Assembly: GCA_018268375.1 (NCBI GenBank)
Contig: JAFDWS010000001.1
Location: forward strand, 124,001-188,000
DNA: 64,000 nucleotides
Reading direction: 5' to 3'
Source of the DNA: Armatimonadota bacterium
Lineage (GTDB): Bacteria; Armatimonadota; Fimbriimonadia; Fimbriimonadales; Fimbriimonadaceae
Below are positions 35,132-43,994 of the stretch, in pieces. A program made the position numbers and the translations under genes. The stretch's first letter is position 1. Each line of letters opens with the position of its first letter. Under the pieces are notes generated by a model, which was not told where the DNA came from, ran no database searches, and saw nothing but the letters and a program-made list of their open reading frames with translations.

Positions 35132-36316
35132 TTGACGCGTCTCGTCACCATTGCGCTTTCCGTCGCGGGGATGTTCTTGATCGTTATGGCGGTCTTAGTG
35201 AACTCCCCTCCCTTGTTCTACATGACCGTGGCTGTCTTCGCGACTCTGGGGGCGTCAAGGCTCCAGGCGTGGCTCGCGGTGCGGGGCCTGCGTTTCGAGC
35301 GGTTTGCACCTCCGACAGTGAGCATCGGCGAGCCTGTCACTGTCGAGACGATCGTTTGGAGCGAGCGGCGGCTCAAACGGCCATTGGTCAGTGTTGAAGA
35401 CGTTCTCCCGGCCGGCCTGGCGGTGGTCGAACGCAGACCGGCATTACCGGTTGCACCTTCGTTCGAGCAGCCGATCATGACCCGGTTCAGCTTCCGCCCC
35501 ATGCGACGAGGTCGGTTCAGTTGGCGGAACCTCGTGGTCAAGGGAACCGATGCCCTCGGACTCGTCACCCTTGAGAAGGCCTATTCGGCCGAGCCGGTCC
35601 AGCTCACCGTTTGTCCTGTCCCGCTGCCCGTCTCTGTGGACATCCGTCCCGCCGCCGGCTGGGGGCTGGCCGACCTTGATTCGGGACTCGTCCGCGGGTC
35701 GGGAATTGATCCTCGTGGCATCCGAGAGTTCGGCTATGGCGATGAGCAGCGCCACATCCACTGGCGTTCAAGCGCGCGCTTGGGGCGGCTTATGGTCAAG
35801 GAGTTCGACACCGGTTCCGGGCTGAACCTTGCGTTCGTGTTCCAACAAACAAGAGCGTCCGACATTGGGCCACCCGGAGCCTCCACTTTTGAAGCCATGT
35901 GCGGGCACGCCCTTTACCTGGCTGAACGCTACCTTGAGAAGGGCGCCTCTGTCTGGTTCCCAGGTCTGGAGGAAGAGTCTGCCGCGCAGGCCCACACCGA
36001 GGTGAGGATCAGGAAAGTGCGTGACGTACTGACCGACGTTCAAGCCGACAAGCCGTCAGCCATCAGTGATTCCCTTCGGAGCATCAGGTACCGAGAAGGG
36101 GCCACCTACGTCCTCATGCTTTCCGTGCAAGACCCGAATCTTCCTGCAACGATCCTTTCTCTTGCTCCTGCTCATTTCGTGTGTCTCGTTTACGACGCCA
36201 AAACCTATGACCCAATGACGCGGGCAAAGAGCGCGACAGAGCCCGCCTTCGTCGCCGAACTTGAAGCCGCCGGGGCGACCGTCCAGCTCATGCCCCACGT
36301 GGAGGCTGCTTCGTGA
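35132..36316 (+). CDS. DUF58 domain protein
   Basis: A 394-residue protein with two adjoining N-terminal membrane segments (about 5-40), then a region related to complex VWA-like DUF58 proteins. The DUF58 signature is near residues 185-230: GIDPRGIREFGYGDEQRHIHW followed by SSARLGRLMVKEFD. In MoxR operons these proteins are thought to be clients or adaptors of the ATPase; their function is poorly known. TTG start at 35132, four bases after moxR, with a weak AGGATGATC upstream. Stop overlaps the next GTG as GTGA. Confidence 0.9.
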   Translation: MTRLVTIALSVAGMFLIVMAVLVNSPPLFYMTVAVFATLGASRLQAWLAVRGLRFERFAPPTVSIGEPVTVETIVWSERRLKRPLVSVEDVLPAGLAVVERRPALPVAPSFEQPIMTRFSFRPMRRGRFSWRNLVVKGTDALGLVTLEKAYSAEPVQLTVCPVPLPVSVDIRPAAGWGLADLDSGLVRGSGIDPRGIREFGYGDEQRHIHWRSSARLGRLMVKEFDTGSGLNLAFVFQQTRASDIGPPGASTFEAMCGHALYLAERYLEKGASVWFPGLEEESAAQAHTEVRIRKVRDVLTDVQADKPSAISDSLRSIRYREGATYVLMLSVQDPNLPATILSLAPAHFVCLVYDAKTYDPMTRAKSATEPAFVAELEAAGATVQLMPHVEAAS

Positions 36317-38391
36317 AAGCCCAGCACGGAGCGACGTTCTTCGACCACCTACTGGTCATCATTTCCAGTTCGACCGCTCTTCTTGCACTCGGGGAGAGCC
36401 TTGGACGCCACAACCTGGCCGCGTTCCTTTCCATCGGAGCGATCGTTTCTGTCCTCATTGGTTACGGTATCTCGAGAAAGGTCGCGGGAACGAAGATCGC
36501 TGAGTACGACTCCTACATGTGGGCGGGCCTGGCGCTCATCGTGACGGTGTTCGCCCGACCCTTGAACACGATGCTGCCGGACGAGGGGTTCCCGTTCATC
36601 CTCTTTGCGGGCACATGGCTGTCCTGGATGATCCTCCTTTGCGGGCTGGTTTCTTGGCGTGACCAGACGCTCCTGTTCCTCAACCTTCCTTGCCTGACCG
36701 TCTTTGCCCTTGTCGGCACGTTCGACACCTATCCACCGGCAACGTTGCTCTTCTTCCTCTTTCTGGTGTGTTCGAGCTTGCTCTACGCTCGCATCCATAA
36801 GCGAAGCATGCAAAGACGCGCCATGGTTTCGGGGATCGAAGAGCCGGAGCTTCTCGAACGCGACGCTTGGCGATGGATGGCGGGGCCAGAATGGGCGTTC
36901 GCTTCTGCCGGAGTGATCGTCCTCGTGAGCCTGCTCGGCGCCCCCGTCCTGCGATTCTCCCTGCAGAACGTTTCTGGTGCCGTGCACGTTACTTTGCCGC
37001 AAGCGCCCCAGCCCACGGCTAGCCAGAACCCGGGCTACCAGACGCTCAACGATGTCTTAGTAGGGCGGGGCGCCGTCACCCTGGACCCGACTCCTGCTTT
37101 TCGGGTCAAGATGAACCGCCCTGATTACCTTCGCGGTGCGATTTATCCGGTTTTCGGCGGCGACGGATGGTCGCGATTGCGCTCCTCCGAAATCGCTGAA
37201 TTGACGAACGTCCAACCACGGGTCCTGGGAGCGGACCGGAGAGATCACGGACCGAGCGACGAGATCGTCGGATGGCCCAATGGTGTTCCCTTGGAACCGA
37301 TCAAGGATCCGGTCACCAACGTCTTGGAACTCGCCGGCCCCTTGAGCTCGACCCCACTTTTCGCTCCCGGTCCCGTGGTCAAGGTCTACTATCCCGGTCT
37401 CGCCGACATCATGTTCACCGTCACCGGGACGGCTTACAAGCGGAGCGGACTTCTCCGCGGTTCGACGATCAAGATTGCTTATCTGCAACCGAGCAAGAAC
37501 ACCAGCTACGGCCCAGCCCAGCTCCCCTCCGCGGCTCGCGCCATCGAGCATACTTATCTCGACAGCAGCCGGCTTTCCTCGCGGGTACGGGAGTTCGCTG
37601 CTCACGCGGTCGAAGGGGCCACCACCGACATTGAGAGGGCCGACAGGCTCAAGAAAGCGATCGAGAACGCGGCGGGTTACACCCTTAAACCGCCCGCTCT
37701 CATGCTCAACGGCGACGCCGTAGGCCAGTTCCTGTTCGACACTAAGCAGGGTTACTGCGACCTCTTCGCATCCTCCATGGCAGCGTGCGCACGAGCTGTC
37801 GGACTGCCCAGCAGGTACGTGACGGGCTTTATCATCCAGCAGCCCAAGCCGGACGAAGATGGCTTCTACACCGTGCGCAACCGAGACGCTCACGCTTGGG
37901 CCGAGATTTATTTCGAAAACAAGGGCTGGGTTGTCTTCGACCCGACGGACGGCGCTGTGTCTTTGGACGACACCGGAGCGACGGCACAAGAGAAGCCGCT
38001 CTACTCCAACCCTTGGCTGATCGCGGGTGCGGGCGCCATCGTCCTTTTTGGCCTAGCCTTTGGCCAGCGTCTCCTGCGGCGAGTCCTAGCATTGAGGGCT
38101 GAGAACACGGGGACCGCGTGGACCCTCGGCCCCTCCCTGGCGCGCGAATTTGATAGGATCGTCAGGTCAAAGACAGCGGTGACGCGACGCTTCAGCCAAA
38201 CGACCGCCGAATACGCCAAGGAGACTGCCCACTTGCTTGGGCCCGATGGAGAAGGGCTCGCCCTCAAGCTCGTCCCCGTCCTAGAGGCGGCCTGCTTTGG
38301 CCCTACCCACTTGTCAGACGAGGAGGCAGCGGACGTTCGGAACGTGTTGAAAACCCTCAAGAAACTGAAAGTCGAGAGGAGCCGCCGGTAA
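36313..38391 (+). CDS. Transglutaminase-like membrane protein (TgpA family)
   Basis: A 692-residue protein: about six membrane segments in the first 220 residues, a large extracytoplasmic region with a transglutaminase-like domain, and one membrane segment near 560-580 before a cytoplasmic tail. The Cys-His-Asp triad is visible: QGYCDLFASSMAACARAVGLPSRY (Cys), RDAHAWAEIYF (His) and WVVFDPTDG (Asp). Some relatives have protease or crosslinking activity in the periplasm. It starts with GTG overlapping the DUF58 stop, and its TAA stop shares a base with the next ATG (TAATG). Confidence 0.92.
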   Translation: MKAQHGATFFDHLLVIISSSTALLALGESLGRHNLAAFLSIGAIVSVLIGYGISRKVAGTKIAEYDSYMWAGLALIVTVFARPLNTMLPDEGFPFILFAGTWLSWMILLCGLVSWRDQTLLFLNLPCLTVFALVGTFDTYPPATLLFFLFLVCSSLLYARIHKRSMQRRAMVSGIEEPELLERDAWRWMAGPEWAFASAGVIVLVSLLGAPVLRFSLQNVSGAVHVTLPQAPQPTASQNPGYQTLNDVLVGRGAVTLDPTPAFRVKMNRPDYLRGAIYPVFGGDGWSRLRSSEIAELTNVQPRVLGADRRDHGPSDEIVGWPNGVPLEPIKDPVTNVLELAGPLSSTPLFAPGPVVKVYYPGLADIMFTVTGTAYKRSGLLRGSTIKIAYLQPSKNTSYGPAQLPSAARAIEHTYLDSSRLSSRVREFAAHAVEGATTDIERADRLKKAIENAAGYTLKPPALMLNGDAVGQFLFDTKQGYCDLFASSMAACARAVGLPSRYVTGFIIQQPKPDEDGFYTVRNRDAHAWAEIYFENKGWVVFDPTDGAVSLDDTGATAQEKPLYSNPWLIAGAGAIVLFGLAFGQRLLRRVLALRAENTGTAWTLGPSLAREFDRIVRSKTAVTRRFSQTTAEYAKETAHLLGPDGEGLALKLVPVLEAACFGPTHLSDEEAADVRNVLKTLKKLKVERSRR

Positions 38392-39482
38392 TGGCAACCG
38401 AAATTCAAACAGCATCCGCGGCTAGGGTCGTATTCATTGGCGGCGAAGATGCGGTCATGCGCCAGCAAGCCCTGCAGGAGCTCTTACGGTCGCTGGAAGC
38501 GGACGACCTCGACACCGAAACCTTCAGTGCGGAGTCTCGTTCTTTCGACGATTGGATCGGGTCTGTGTCGACCGTGCCGTTCCTTTCCAATTTCAGGGTT
38601 TCGGTCGTTCGCAGCATCGGGCGACTCGACCTTGGGAAGCGCTGGGACGCTCCTCTGGACAAGAAGCACCCGGGCGCTGCCGTCCTTGGTGGCCTGCCAG
38701 AGTCCGCCCGCCTCATCTTGGTGCACGACGAGGATGCCGGCGATGAAGACCGGCAGAACAAGCTTAAGCGTCAAAGCGACGCTTGGGGCAAGCTCGTCGG
38801 CCTCGCGGGCGGAAAGGTGCTCAACTTCAACATCGATGCGTCGAAGACTGCCGACCTGATCCGCTCAACGGCAAAGGCGCAAGGCAAAAAGATTTCGACA
38901 CCAGCCGTCAATGCACTCGCGGAAATGGTCGGTGGCAAGCCGTCCAACGCCGTGCAGGAGACTGAAAAACTCGCCCTCTATGTCGGGGAGGCTGCCGAAA
39001 TCCAAGAGGCAGACGTTCGCGCTGCCGCCACTCCCGACCAGGAATACAACGTCTTCAAGCTGTTGGACGCCATCGTCGCCGGGAACTCTGGCCAGGCCGT
39101 CATCCAGACCCGCACCCTTTTTGGTCAAACGGGAAAGATCGAAGACAAGGCGATGGGGCAAGTCCTACCTGTCATCACGGGCAATCTCCGCCAAATATGG
39201 CAGGCTCGGTTCCTGATGGATTGCGGTGTGGATCCGGCTCGGCCAGCTCCGTCTGAACTGGATGCCTGGATGCCGCAGAAGCGCCTTTCGTCAGAGCCCG
39301 ACTGGCGCAAGAACAGGATCGTCGGGGCCGCGAAACGCTTGAGCCTTGGCAAGTTGACGCAGTGCGTCGAAATCTTGGTCCGCGCGGAAGCCGAGCTCAA
39401 GGGCTCGTTGCCGAACTACTCGGGCGGCGAGTCTTTGGAGCGTATGGCGCTCATGATGAGTCGTGTTTGCTCGTCTCGTTGA
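38391..39482 (+). CDS. holA: DNA polymerase III delta subunit
   Basis: A 363-residue clamp-loader subunit of the HolA family. The N-terminal domain begins with VVFIGGEDAVMRQQALQELLRSL, the family's mononucleotide-fold opening; SARLILVHDEDAG and the helical lid ALAEMVGGKPSNAVQETEKLALYVG follow, with the C-terminal collar to residue 360. It opens the sliding clamp with other clamp-loader subunits during replication. It overlaps the transglutaminase gene by one base, so it is cotranscribed with the MoxR operon. Its 3' end overlaps the convergent KARI-like gene by 32 bases. Confidence 0.9.
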   Translation: MATEIQTASAARVVFIGGEDAVMRQQALQELLRSLEADDLDTETFSAESRSFDDWIGSVSTVPFLSNFRVSVVRSIGRLDLGKRWDAPLDKKHPGAAVLGGLPESARLILVHDEDAGDEDRQNKLKRQSDAWGKLVGLAGGKVLNFNIDASKTADLIRSTAKAQGKKISTPAVNALAEMVGGKPSNAVQETEKLALYVGEAAEIQEADVRAAATPDQEYNVFKLLDAIVAGNSGQAVIQTRTLFGQTGKIEDKAMGQVLPVITGNLRQIWQARFLMDCGVDPARPAPSELDAWMPQKRLSSEPDWRKNRIVGAAKRLSLGKLTQCVEILVRAEAELKGSLPNYSGGESLERMALMMSRVCSSR

Positions 39483-40401
39483 GAGCTCGGAAAGCCGTTT
39501 CAACCGCCCGCTTCGCTGCGACCTGCCGCTTTTCCGCGAGGGATCTCTTGCCCGACTTTGCCTCTGCGATCCAACCGCGGGCGAAGTCACCCGTGCGGAT
39601 CGATGCGAGCGCCCGTTCCATCTCTTCCCTGCTCTCCTTTCCGATGATCTCTGGACCGACCTGGTAGGAGCCCCATTCGGCCGTGTCGCTTATGCGCTCC
39701 TTCATGCCGGCGATTCCGTACCGCGCGATCAAGTCCGCCAAGAGAACGATCTGCTTCACGCATTCCGTGTACGCCACCTCGGGTTTATAACCGGCGCCAA
39801 CCAAGGTCTCGAAAGCGGCGACGGCGAGTTCAGGCATGCCGCCACAAAGCACGACCTGCTCGCCGAATAGGTCGCACTCGGTCTCCTCTCGGAAGGTCGT
39901 CTCGATCAATCCCGCCCTCGCGCAACCGATCGCCGCAGCATAGGCCCGAGCCAGCGTCATTCCGGCCTCGCTCGAGGCCGCGATGAAGGCAGGAACGCCT
40001 TCCCCCGAAATGTACTTTTCCCTGACCGCTGTCCCCGGCCCAGATGGAGAAACGAGCACTTTCGGCCAGTGCCCTTCCGGATCGACAAGGCCGTAGGTGA
40101 CCGCAAATCCGTGGGCGAAGACGAGGGCTGCCGATGGACTGAGATGGAGCTTGACCGTCTCGAAGACCTCGGACATTGCCTCGTCAGGCACAAGCAAAGC
40201 GACCACGTCGGCGCCGTCGGCCGCGGTGGCGACATCGAGTGCTGAGAAGCCGGCGCGCGTTGCGGCATCCCGTCCCTTTCCTGGTCGTGTGCCGACGACA
40301 ACCTCCAAACCGGAGTCACGCAAATTGAGGGCGTGCGCATGACCTTGGTTCCCGAAGCCGACCACGGCGATCGTTGTGCCTTTCAGCTCTTCCCAGCTCA
40401 C
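39451..40401 (-). CDS. Ketol-acid reductoisomerase-like protein with altered active site
   Basis: A 316-residue class I KARI-type protein. The NADPH-binding part reads VVGFGNQGHAHALNLRDSG and the knotted C-terminal domain ETECDLFGEQVVLCGG. The conserved His97 (FAHGF), the metal ligands D177 and E181, E213 and Ser238 (ISDTAEWG) are present. Two catalytic positions differ: the Lys of the PKGPG/PKCPG motif is Ser120 (SPSGPG), and the second Glu of the FECLHE motif is Gln217 (TECVKQ). True IlvC makes dihydroxy acids for valine, leucine and isoleucine; this paralogue may have a different substrate or only bind one. ilvB, ilvN and ilvD are not near. Start overlaps the upstream HD gene stop (ATGA). 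Confidence 0.85.
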   Translation of the reverse strand: MSWEELKGTTIAVVGFGNQGHAHALNLRDSGLEVVVGTRPGKGRDAATRAGFSALDVATAADGADVVALLVPDEAMSEVFETVKLHLSPSAALVFAHGFAVTYGLVDPEGHWPKVLVSPSGPGTAVREKYISGEGVPAFIAASSEAGMTLARAYAAAIGCARAGLIETTFREETECDLFGEQVVLCGGMPELAVAAFETLVGAGYKPEVAYTECVKQIVLLADLIARYGIAGMKERISDTAEWGSYQVGPEIIGKESREEMERALASIRTGDFARGWIAEAKSGKRSLAEKRQVAAKRAVETAFRALNETSKHDSS

Positions 40402-40961
40402 TTTTCTCGCTTCACCTTCATCGAAGCCACCAGGGCCTGGAGGGCGTCCCAGAGCGCCGGATTGGTCGTACGTGGAACGATCTTGAGGATCTCTTCGCTC
40501 TGGGCGACATAGCGGTCAAGCTTCTTCCCCTTCTTGGCGTGCCGCGATTCGCGCAGGTTTGACAATCGGTCGCAAAGCTTCACAGTCATGGCGTCCTTGC
40601 CCATCGACCTAATTTCGTCCAAGAGCATCCCCGCGCGCAGACTCCAAATCTCGTCCTTGTTCATGCCCTTTGTCTCTTCGCTCGTCGGCTCGTGCCTTGT
40701 CAGTTCCTGAACGAGCTTGGCCACCTTTGCTCCAAAGTGCTCCTTTAACTCAGACGCCGACGTCTCGGTCTCTTCCATGACATCGTGCAGCACCGCAGCC
40801 GCCATGAGCACGGGGTCGGTGACGCCACCCTCGTACCGAAGCGTGGTGAGGACTTCGAGTGGGTGACACAGGTAAGGGACTGGTGAGTCTCCGTCGCGCC
40901 ACTGGCCCTGGTGCCGCTCCGCCGCGAACACCACGGCTTCCTGGACAAGGTCTGGACTCAT
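40398..40961 (-). CDS. Small alarmone hydrolase-like HD protein
   Basis: A 187-residue single HD domain related to the hydrolase half of RelA/SpoT and to Mesh1-type small alarmone hydrolases. Motifs are GDSPVPYLCHPLEV (His33), LHDVMEET (H59, D60) and LCDRLSNLRES. The usual HDxxED is HDxxEE here (D changed to E64), a conservative change. It would hydrolyse (p)ppGpp in the cytosol, or a related nucleotide. It is divergent from ppx-ppk1 and overlaps the KARI-like gene. Confidence 0.87.
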   Translation of the reverse strand: MSPDLVQEAVVFAAERHQGQWRDGDSPVPYLCHPLEVLTTLRYEGGVTDPVLMAAAVLHDVMEETETSASELKEHFGAKVAKLVQELTRHEPTSEETKGMNKDEIWSLRAGMLLDEIRSMGKDAMTVKLCDRLSNLRESRHAKKGKKLDRYVAQSEEILKIVPRTTNPALWDALQALVASMKVKREK

Positions 40962-41011
40962 GCCTCAGCATGGCACACGCCGATCGGGCCCTCCCAGTAA
41001 ACTCCCCGCCG

Positions 41012-41920
41012 ATGCCTCACGTGTTCGCGACGGCCGATATTGGCAGCAATACGGCGCACCTGCTCGTCGCGTCCATGAACGCCACCGGGTTGACCCGCCT
41101 GGCGAACCAAAGTGAGTGGCTCAGTTTGGGCCAAGTGGTCAGTCACGAAGGCAAGATCCCGCCCGATCTCGTGACTAAATTGGTCGATACTCTCCAGTCG
41201 TTCGTGAACCTAGGTGCCTCCTTCAAGGCCGAGGGGATTTACGTGTTCGCGACCGAGGCCATGCGCCGTGCGTCGAATCACGAAGCCGTCATCAAACGCA
41301 TTCAAGACGGAATCGGGATCACCATCGACCTGGTGAGCCCCGAACGGGAGGCTGCCCTCGGGCTCAAGGGAGCGCTCCTCGACACCCAAGTCTCTGGCGA
41401 CTTCGTGCTCGCCGAACTTGGCGGCGGCAGCATGCAATTGGCCCTCTGCCGCAACGCCGACATTGTTCAGGACGTTTCACTCCCTATCGGAACGGGGGTT
41501 TTGCTTGACCGGGCCGGCATCAGACAGCCTGTCTCAGCGCGGCAAGCGGACCGAGCGGTCGCGCTGTTGGACAGAGCTTTCGTTCGGTTGCCTTCGAGCC
41601 CGGGGCCCGCGAAACTTGTGGCGTGCGGCGGAGTGGCCCGAGGGTTGTGGCGCTCGCTGCATCCCGATGGCGACCCCGTCCTGCACCGCCACGAGCTCGA
41701 GTTCTTGGCCTGGGCGGTGCGCCGTCTTAACATTCCGACAATCTCCGCGCGGTACGCCGTCAAGCCTAAGCGTGCGACGACTCTTTACCCGGGATCGCTC
41801 CTCTTCTCGATGCTGTTGGAGAGGCTGGGGCTTGAGGAAATGACCGTAAGCGAGTTCGGCGTCCGCGAAGGGGCTGTGATGGAAATGTCACAAGGAAAGA
41901 TCGCTCCATGTCAGCTGTAG
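41012..41920 (+). CDS. Ppx/GppA-family exopolyphosphatase
   Basis: A 302-residue phosphatase of the actin-like ASKHA fold: ATADIGSNTAHLLVA is the phosphate 1 loop, VFATEAMRRASN and ELGGGSMQLALC are the conserved nucleotide/phosphate-binding blocks. It hydrolyses polyphosphate end groups or pppGpp; the two functions are hard to separate by sequence. It is shorter than the E. coli enzymes (about 500), lacking the C-terminal HD-like domain. ATG 41012 starts the homologous region, although the open frame continues to 40859; no good Shine-Dalgarno is seen. ppk1 starts 13 bases inside its end. Confidence 0.9.
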   Translation: MPHVFATADIGSNTAHLLVASMNATGLTRLANQSEWLSLGQVVSHEGKIPPDLVTKLVDTLQSFVNLGASFKAEGIYVFATEAMRRASNHEAVIKRIQDGIGITIDLVSPEREAALGLKGALLDTQVSGDFVLAELGGGSMQLALCRNADIVQDVSLPIGTGVLLDRAGIRQPVSARQADRAVALLDRAFVRLPSSPGPAKLVACGGVARGLWRSLHPDGDPVLHRHELEFLAWAVRRLNIPTISARYAVKPKRATTLYPGSLLFSMLLERLGLEEMTVSEFGVREGAVMEMSQGKIAPCQL

Positions 41921-43968
41921 GCGAGATCGGGAGCGGATCTTCCGCCCGAAACTACATTAATCGCGAGCTGAGTTGGCTTCAGTTCAATTCACGGGTTTTG
42001 GAAGAAGCGGAGAACGAACACAACCCGTTGCTTGAGCGGCTCAAGTTCCTCGCGATTTTCGAATCGAACTTGGACGAGTTCTTCATGGTGAGGGTGAGCG
42101 GCCTGATCGAGCAAGAAGAGGGCGGCGTGCATGAATTGACGCCTGACGGCCTGACCCCTACCGCACAGCTGGCCGAGATCGCGAAGGTCGCGGTTCCGCT
42201 CCGCGCGAGGGCGGCGCGAGCATGGGAGTCGCGACTCAAGCCTGAATTGGCCGCACGGGGAATCAAGGTGCTCGAAGCGAACGACAGCGCTCTCGACCAT
42301 CCCCACTTCTCGGAGTTCTTCCAGCAGGCCGTGTTTCCTCTCTGCACCCCCCTGATCCTGGATCCAACTGAGAAGTTTCCTTTCATTTCGAACCGGAGCC
42401 TAAACCTGGCGGTGGTACTCGTCGATGAGCAAGAAACCCGCCTTGCCCGCGTCAAGGTGCCACCCAATCTGCCCAGGCTTCTGCCCGTACCCGGCGAAAA
42501 GTCGACGTTCGTCTTCCTCGAGGACCTTGTCGCGCGACACCTGTCGAGGCTATTTCCAGGCGTGGTGGTTACTGGTACGGCCCTGTTTCGCGTGATCCGC
42601 GACGCCGACGTTGAGATTAAGGAGATCGAGGCGGCCGACCTCATCTCCGCCGTAGAGCAAACCCTTCGCCTGCGCCGCTTTGGCGATCCAGTGCTGCTTG
42701 AAGTCCAATCCTGCCTTGATCCAGGCTGGTCGGACCGCCTCCGCTCACACCTCGCCCTTGACGAGCCCGACACAATGGTCGTCGACGGGCGGCTCGGCTA
42801 CGACTTCCTTTGGGAATTGCACCGGCTCGACCGTCCTGACCTGAAGTTCTCGTCCCACGTGCCCTATTTCGCTCCGTCCTTGGCCGAGGAGGGCTCGGTC
42901 TTTGAATTGATCAAGGGGCGCGACCTCCTGGTGCACCACCCTTACGACAGCTTTCGCTCCGTCGAGAACTTTGTTGATGCCGCCGCGGAGGACCCGCATG
43001 TCATTGGCGTTAAGGCGACGCTCTACCGCGTCGGTGCGAAGTCGCCGATCGTCCAGAGCCTCCTTTCAGCCGCCGAAGCAGGCAAGCAAGTAGCGGCGAT
43101 GGTTGAACTCAAAGCTCGTTTCGACGAGAGCAACAACCTTGTTTGGTCGCGCGCACTGGAGAGAGCGGGAGTGCATGTCACGTCGGGTTTCAGGGAGACC
43201 AAGGTTCACTGCAAGCTGTGCTTGATCGTGCGCCAAGAACCGCACGGCGTACAGACCTACGCTCACATCGGAACCGGCAACTACAACCCAGAGACGGCCA
43301 AAACCTACACCGACCTCGGGCTGTTCACCGCCGACCCAGAGATCTGCCAGGACGTCACAGAGCTCTTCAACTTTCTGACGGGCTACTCAAAGCAAAGCGC
43401 TTACCGCAAACTCCTCGTTGCGCCCCACAATTTGCGCGAGGAGATCATTGACCGGATCGAGCGCGAGACCGAGATTTGCCGAAGCTCAGGCACCGGACGG
43501 ATCGACTTCAAGCTCAATTCACTCGTTGATCCTGAAGTGATCGACGCTCTTTACGAGGCCAGCCAAGTGGGAGTACAGATCAGGCTCGCCGTGCGCGGCA
43601 TCTGTTGTCTCCGGCCGGGTGCCGTGGGCCTCAGTGACAATATTCAAGTCGTCAGCATCGTTGGCCGGTTCTTGGAGCACTCAAGGATCTATTACTTTGA
43701 GAACGGAGACAAGCCGGACGTCTGGATCGGAAGCGCGGACATGATGCGCCGCAACCTCGACCGGCGGATTGAGGTGCTCGTACCGGTGACGGACGCCGAA
43801 CACATCAAATATTTGCGCGACGACGTCTTGGAGCCTCACTTCCGCGACGATACGAATTCCTGGCGCCTCAAAGCAGACGGGAGCTACGAGCGGTCTCGGC
43901 CAAGCAAGGAGCCTGGGTTCTCCCTCCAGACCTATTTGATGAGCCACCCGGCGACCCTGCCGCTCTGA
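41908..43968 (+). CDS. ppk1: Polyphosphate kinase 1
   Basis: A 686-residue PPK1 that reversibly polymerises the gamma-phosphate of ATP to polyphosphate. The N domain starts YINRELSWLQFNSRVLEEA and FLAIFESNLDEFFMVRVSGL. Catalytic phospholipase D-like His motifs are in TKVHCKLCLIVRQ-type sequence (RETKVHCKLC) and LEHSRIYYFENGDKPDVWIGSADMMRRNLDRRIE. Length is normal (about 690). Overlap with the Ppx gene means synthesis and breakdown enzymes are cotranscribed. Confidence 0.97.
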   Translation: MSAVGEIGSGSSARNYINRELSWLQFNSRVLEEAENEHNPLLERLKFLAIFESNLDEFFMVRVSGLIEQEEGGVHELTPDGLTPTAQLAEIAKVAVPLRARAARAWESRLKPELAARGIKVLEANDSALDHPHFSEFFQQAVFPLCTPLILDPTEKFPFISNRSLNLAVVLVDEQETRLARVKVPPNLPRLLPVPGEKSTFVFLEDLVARHLSRLFPGVVVTGTALFRVIRDADVEIKEIEAADLISAVEQTLRLRRFGDPVLLEVQSCLDPGWSDRLRSHLALDEPDTMVVDGRLGYDFLWELHRLDRPDLKFSSHVPYFAPSLAEEGSVFELIKGRDLLVHHPYDSFRSVENFVDAAAEDPHVIGVKATLYRVGAKSPIVQSLLSAAEAGKQVAAMVELKARFDESNNLVWSRALERAGVHVTSGFRETKVHCKLCLIVRQEPHGVQTYAHIGTGNYNPETAKTYTDLGLFTADPEICQDVTELFNFLTGYSKQSAYRKLLVAPHNLREEIIDRIERETEICRSSGTGRIDFKLNSLVDPEVIDALYEASQVGVQIRLAVRGICCLRPGAVGLSDNIQVVSIVGRFLEHSRIYYFENGDKPDVWIGSADMMRRNLDRRIEVLVPVTDAEHIKYLRDDVLEPHFRDDTNSWRLKADGSYERSRPSKEPGFSLQTYLMSHPATLPL

Positions 43969-43994
43969 GCGATCTGGCAGGTACCCTCCTTGAC

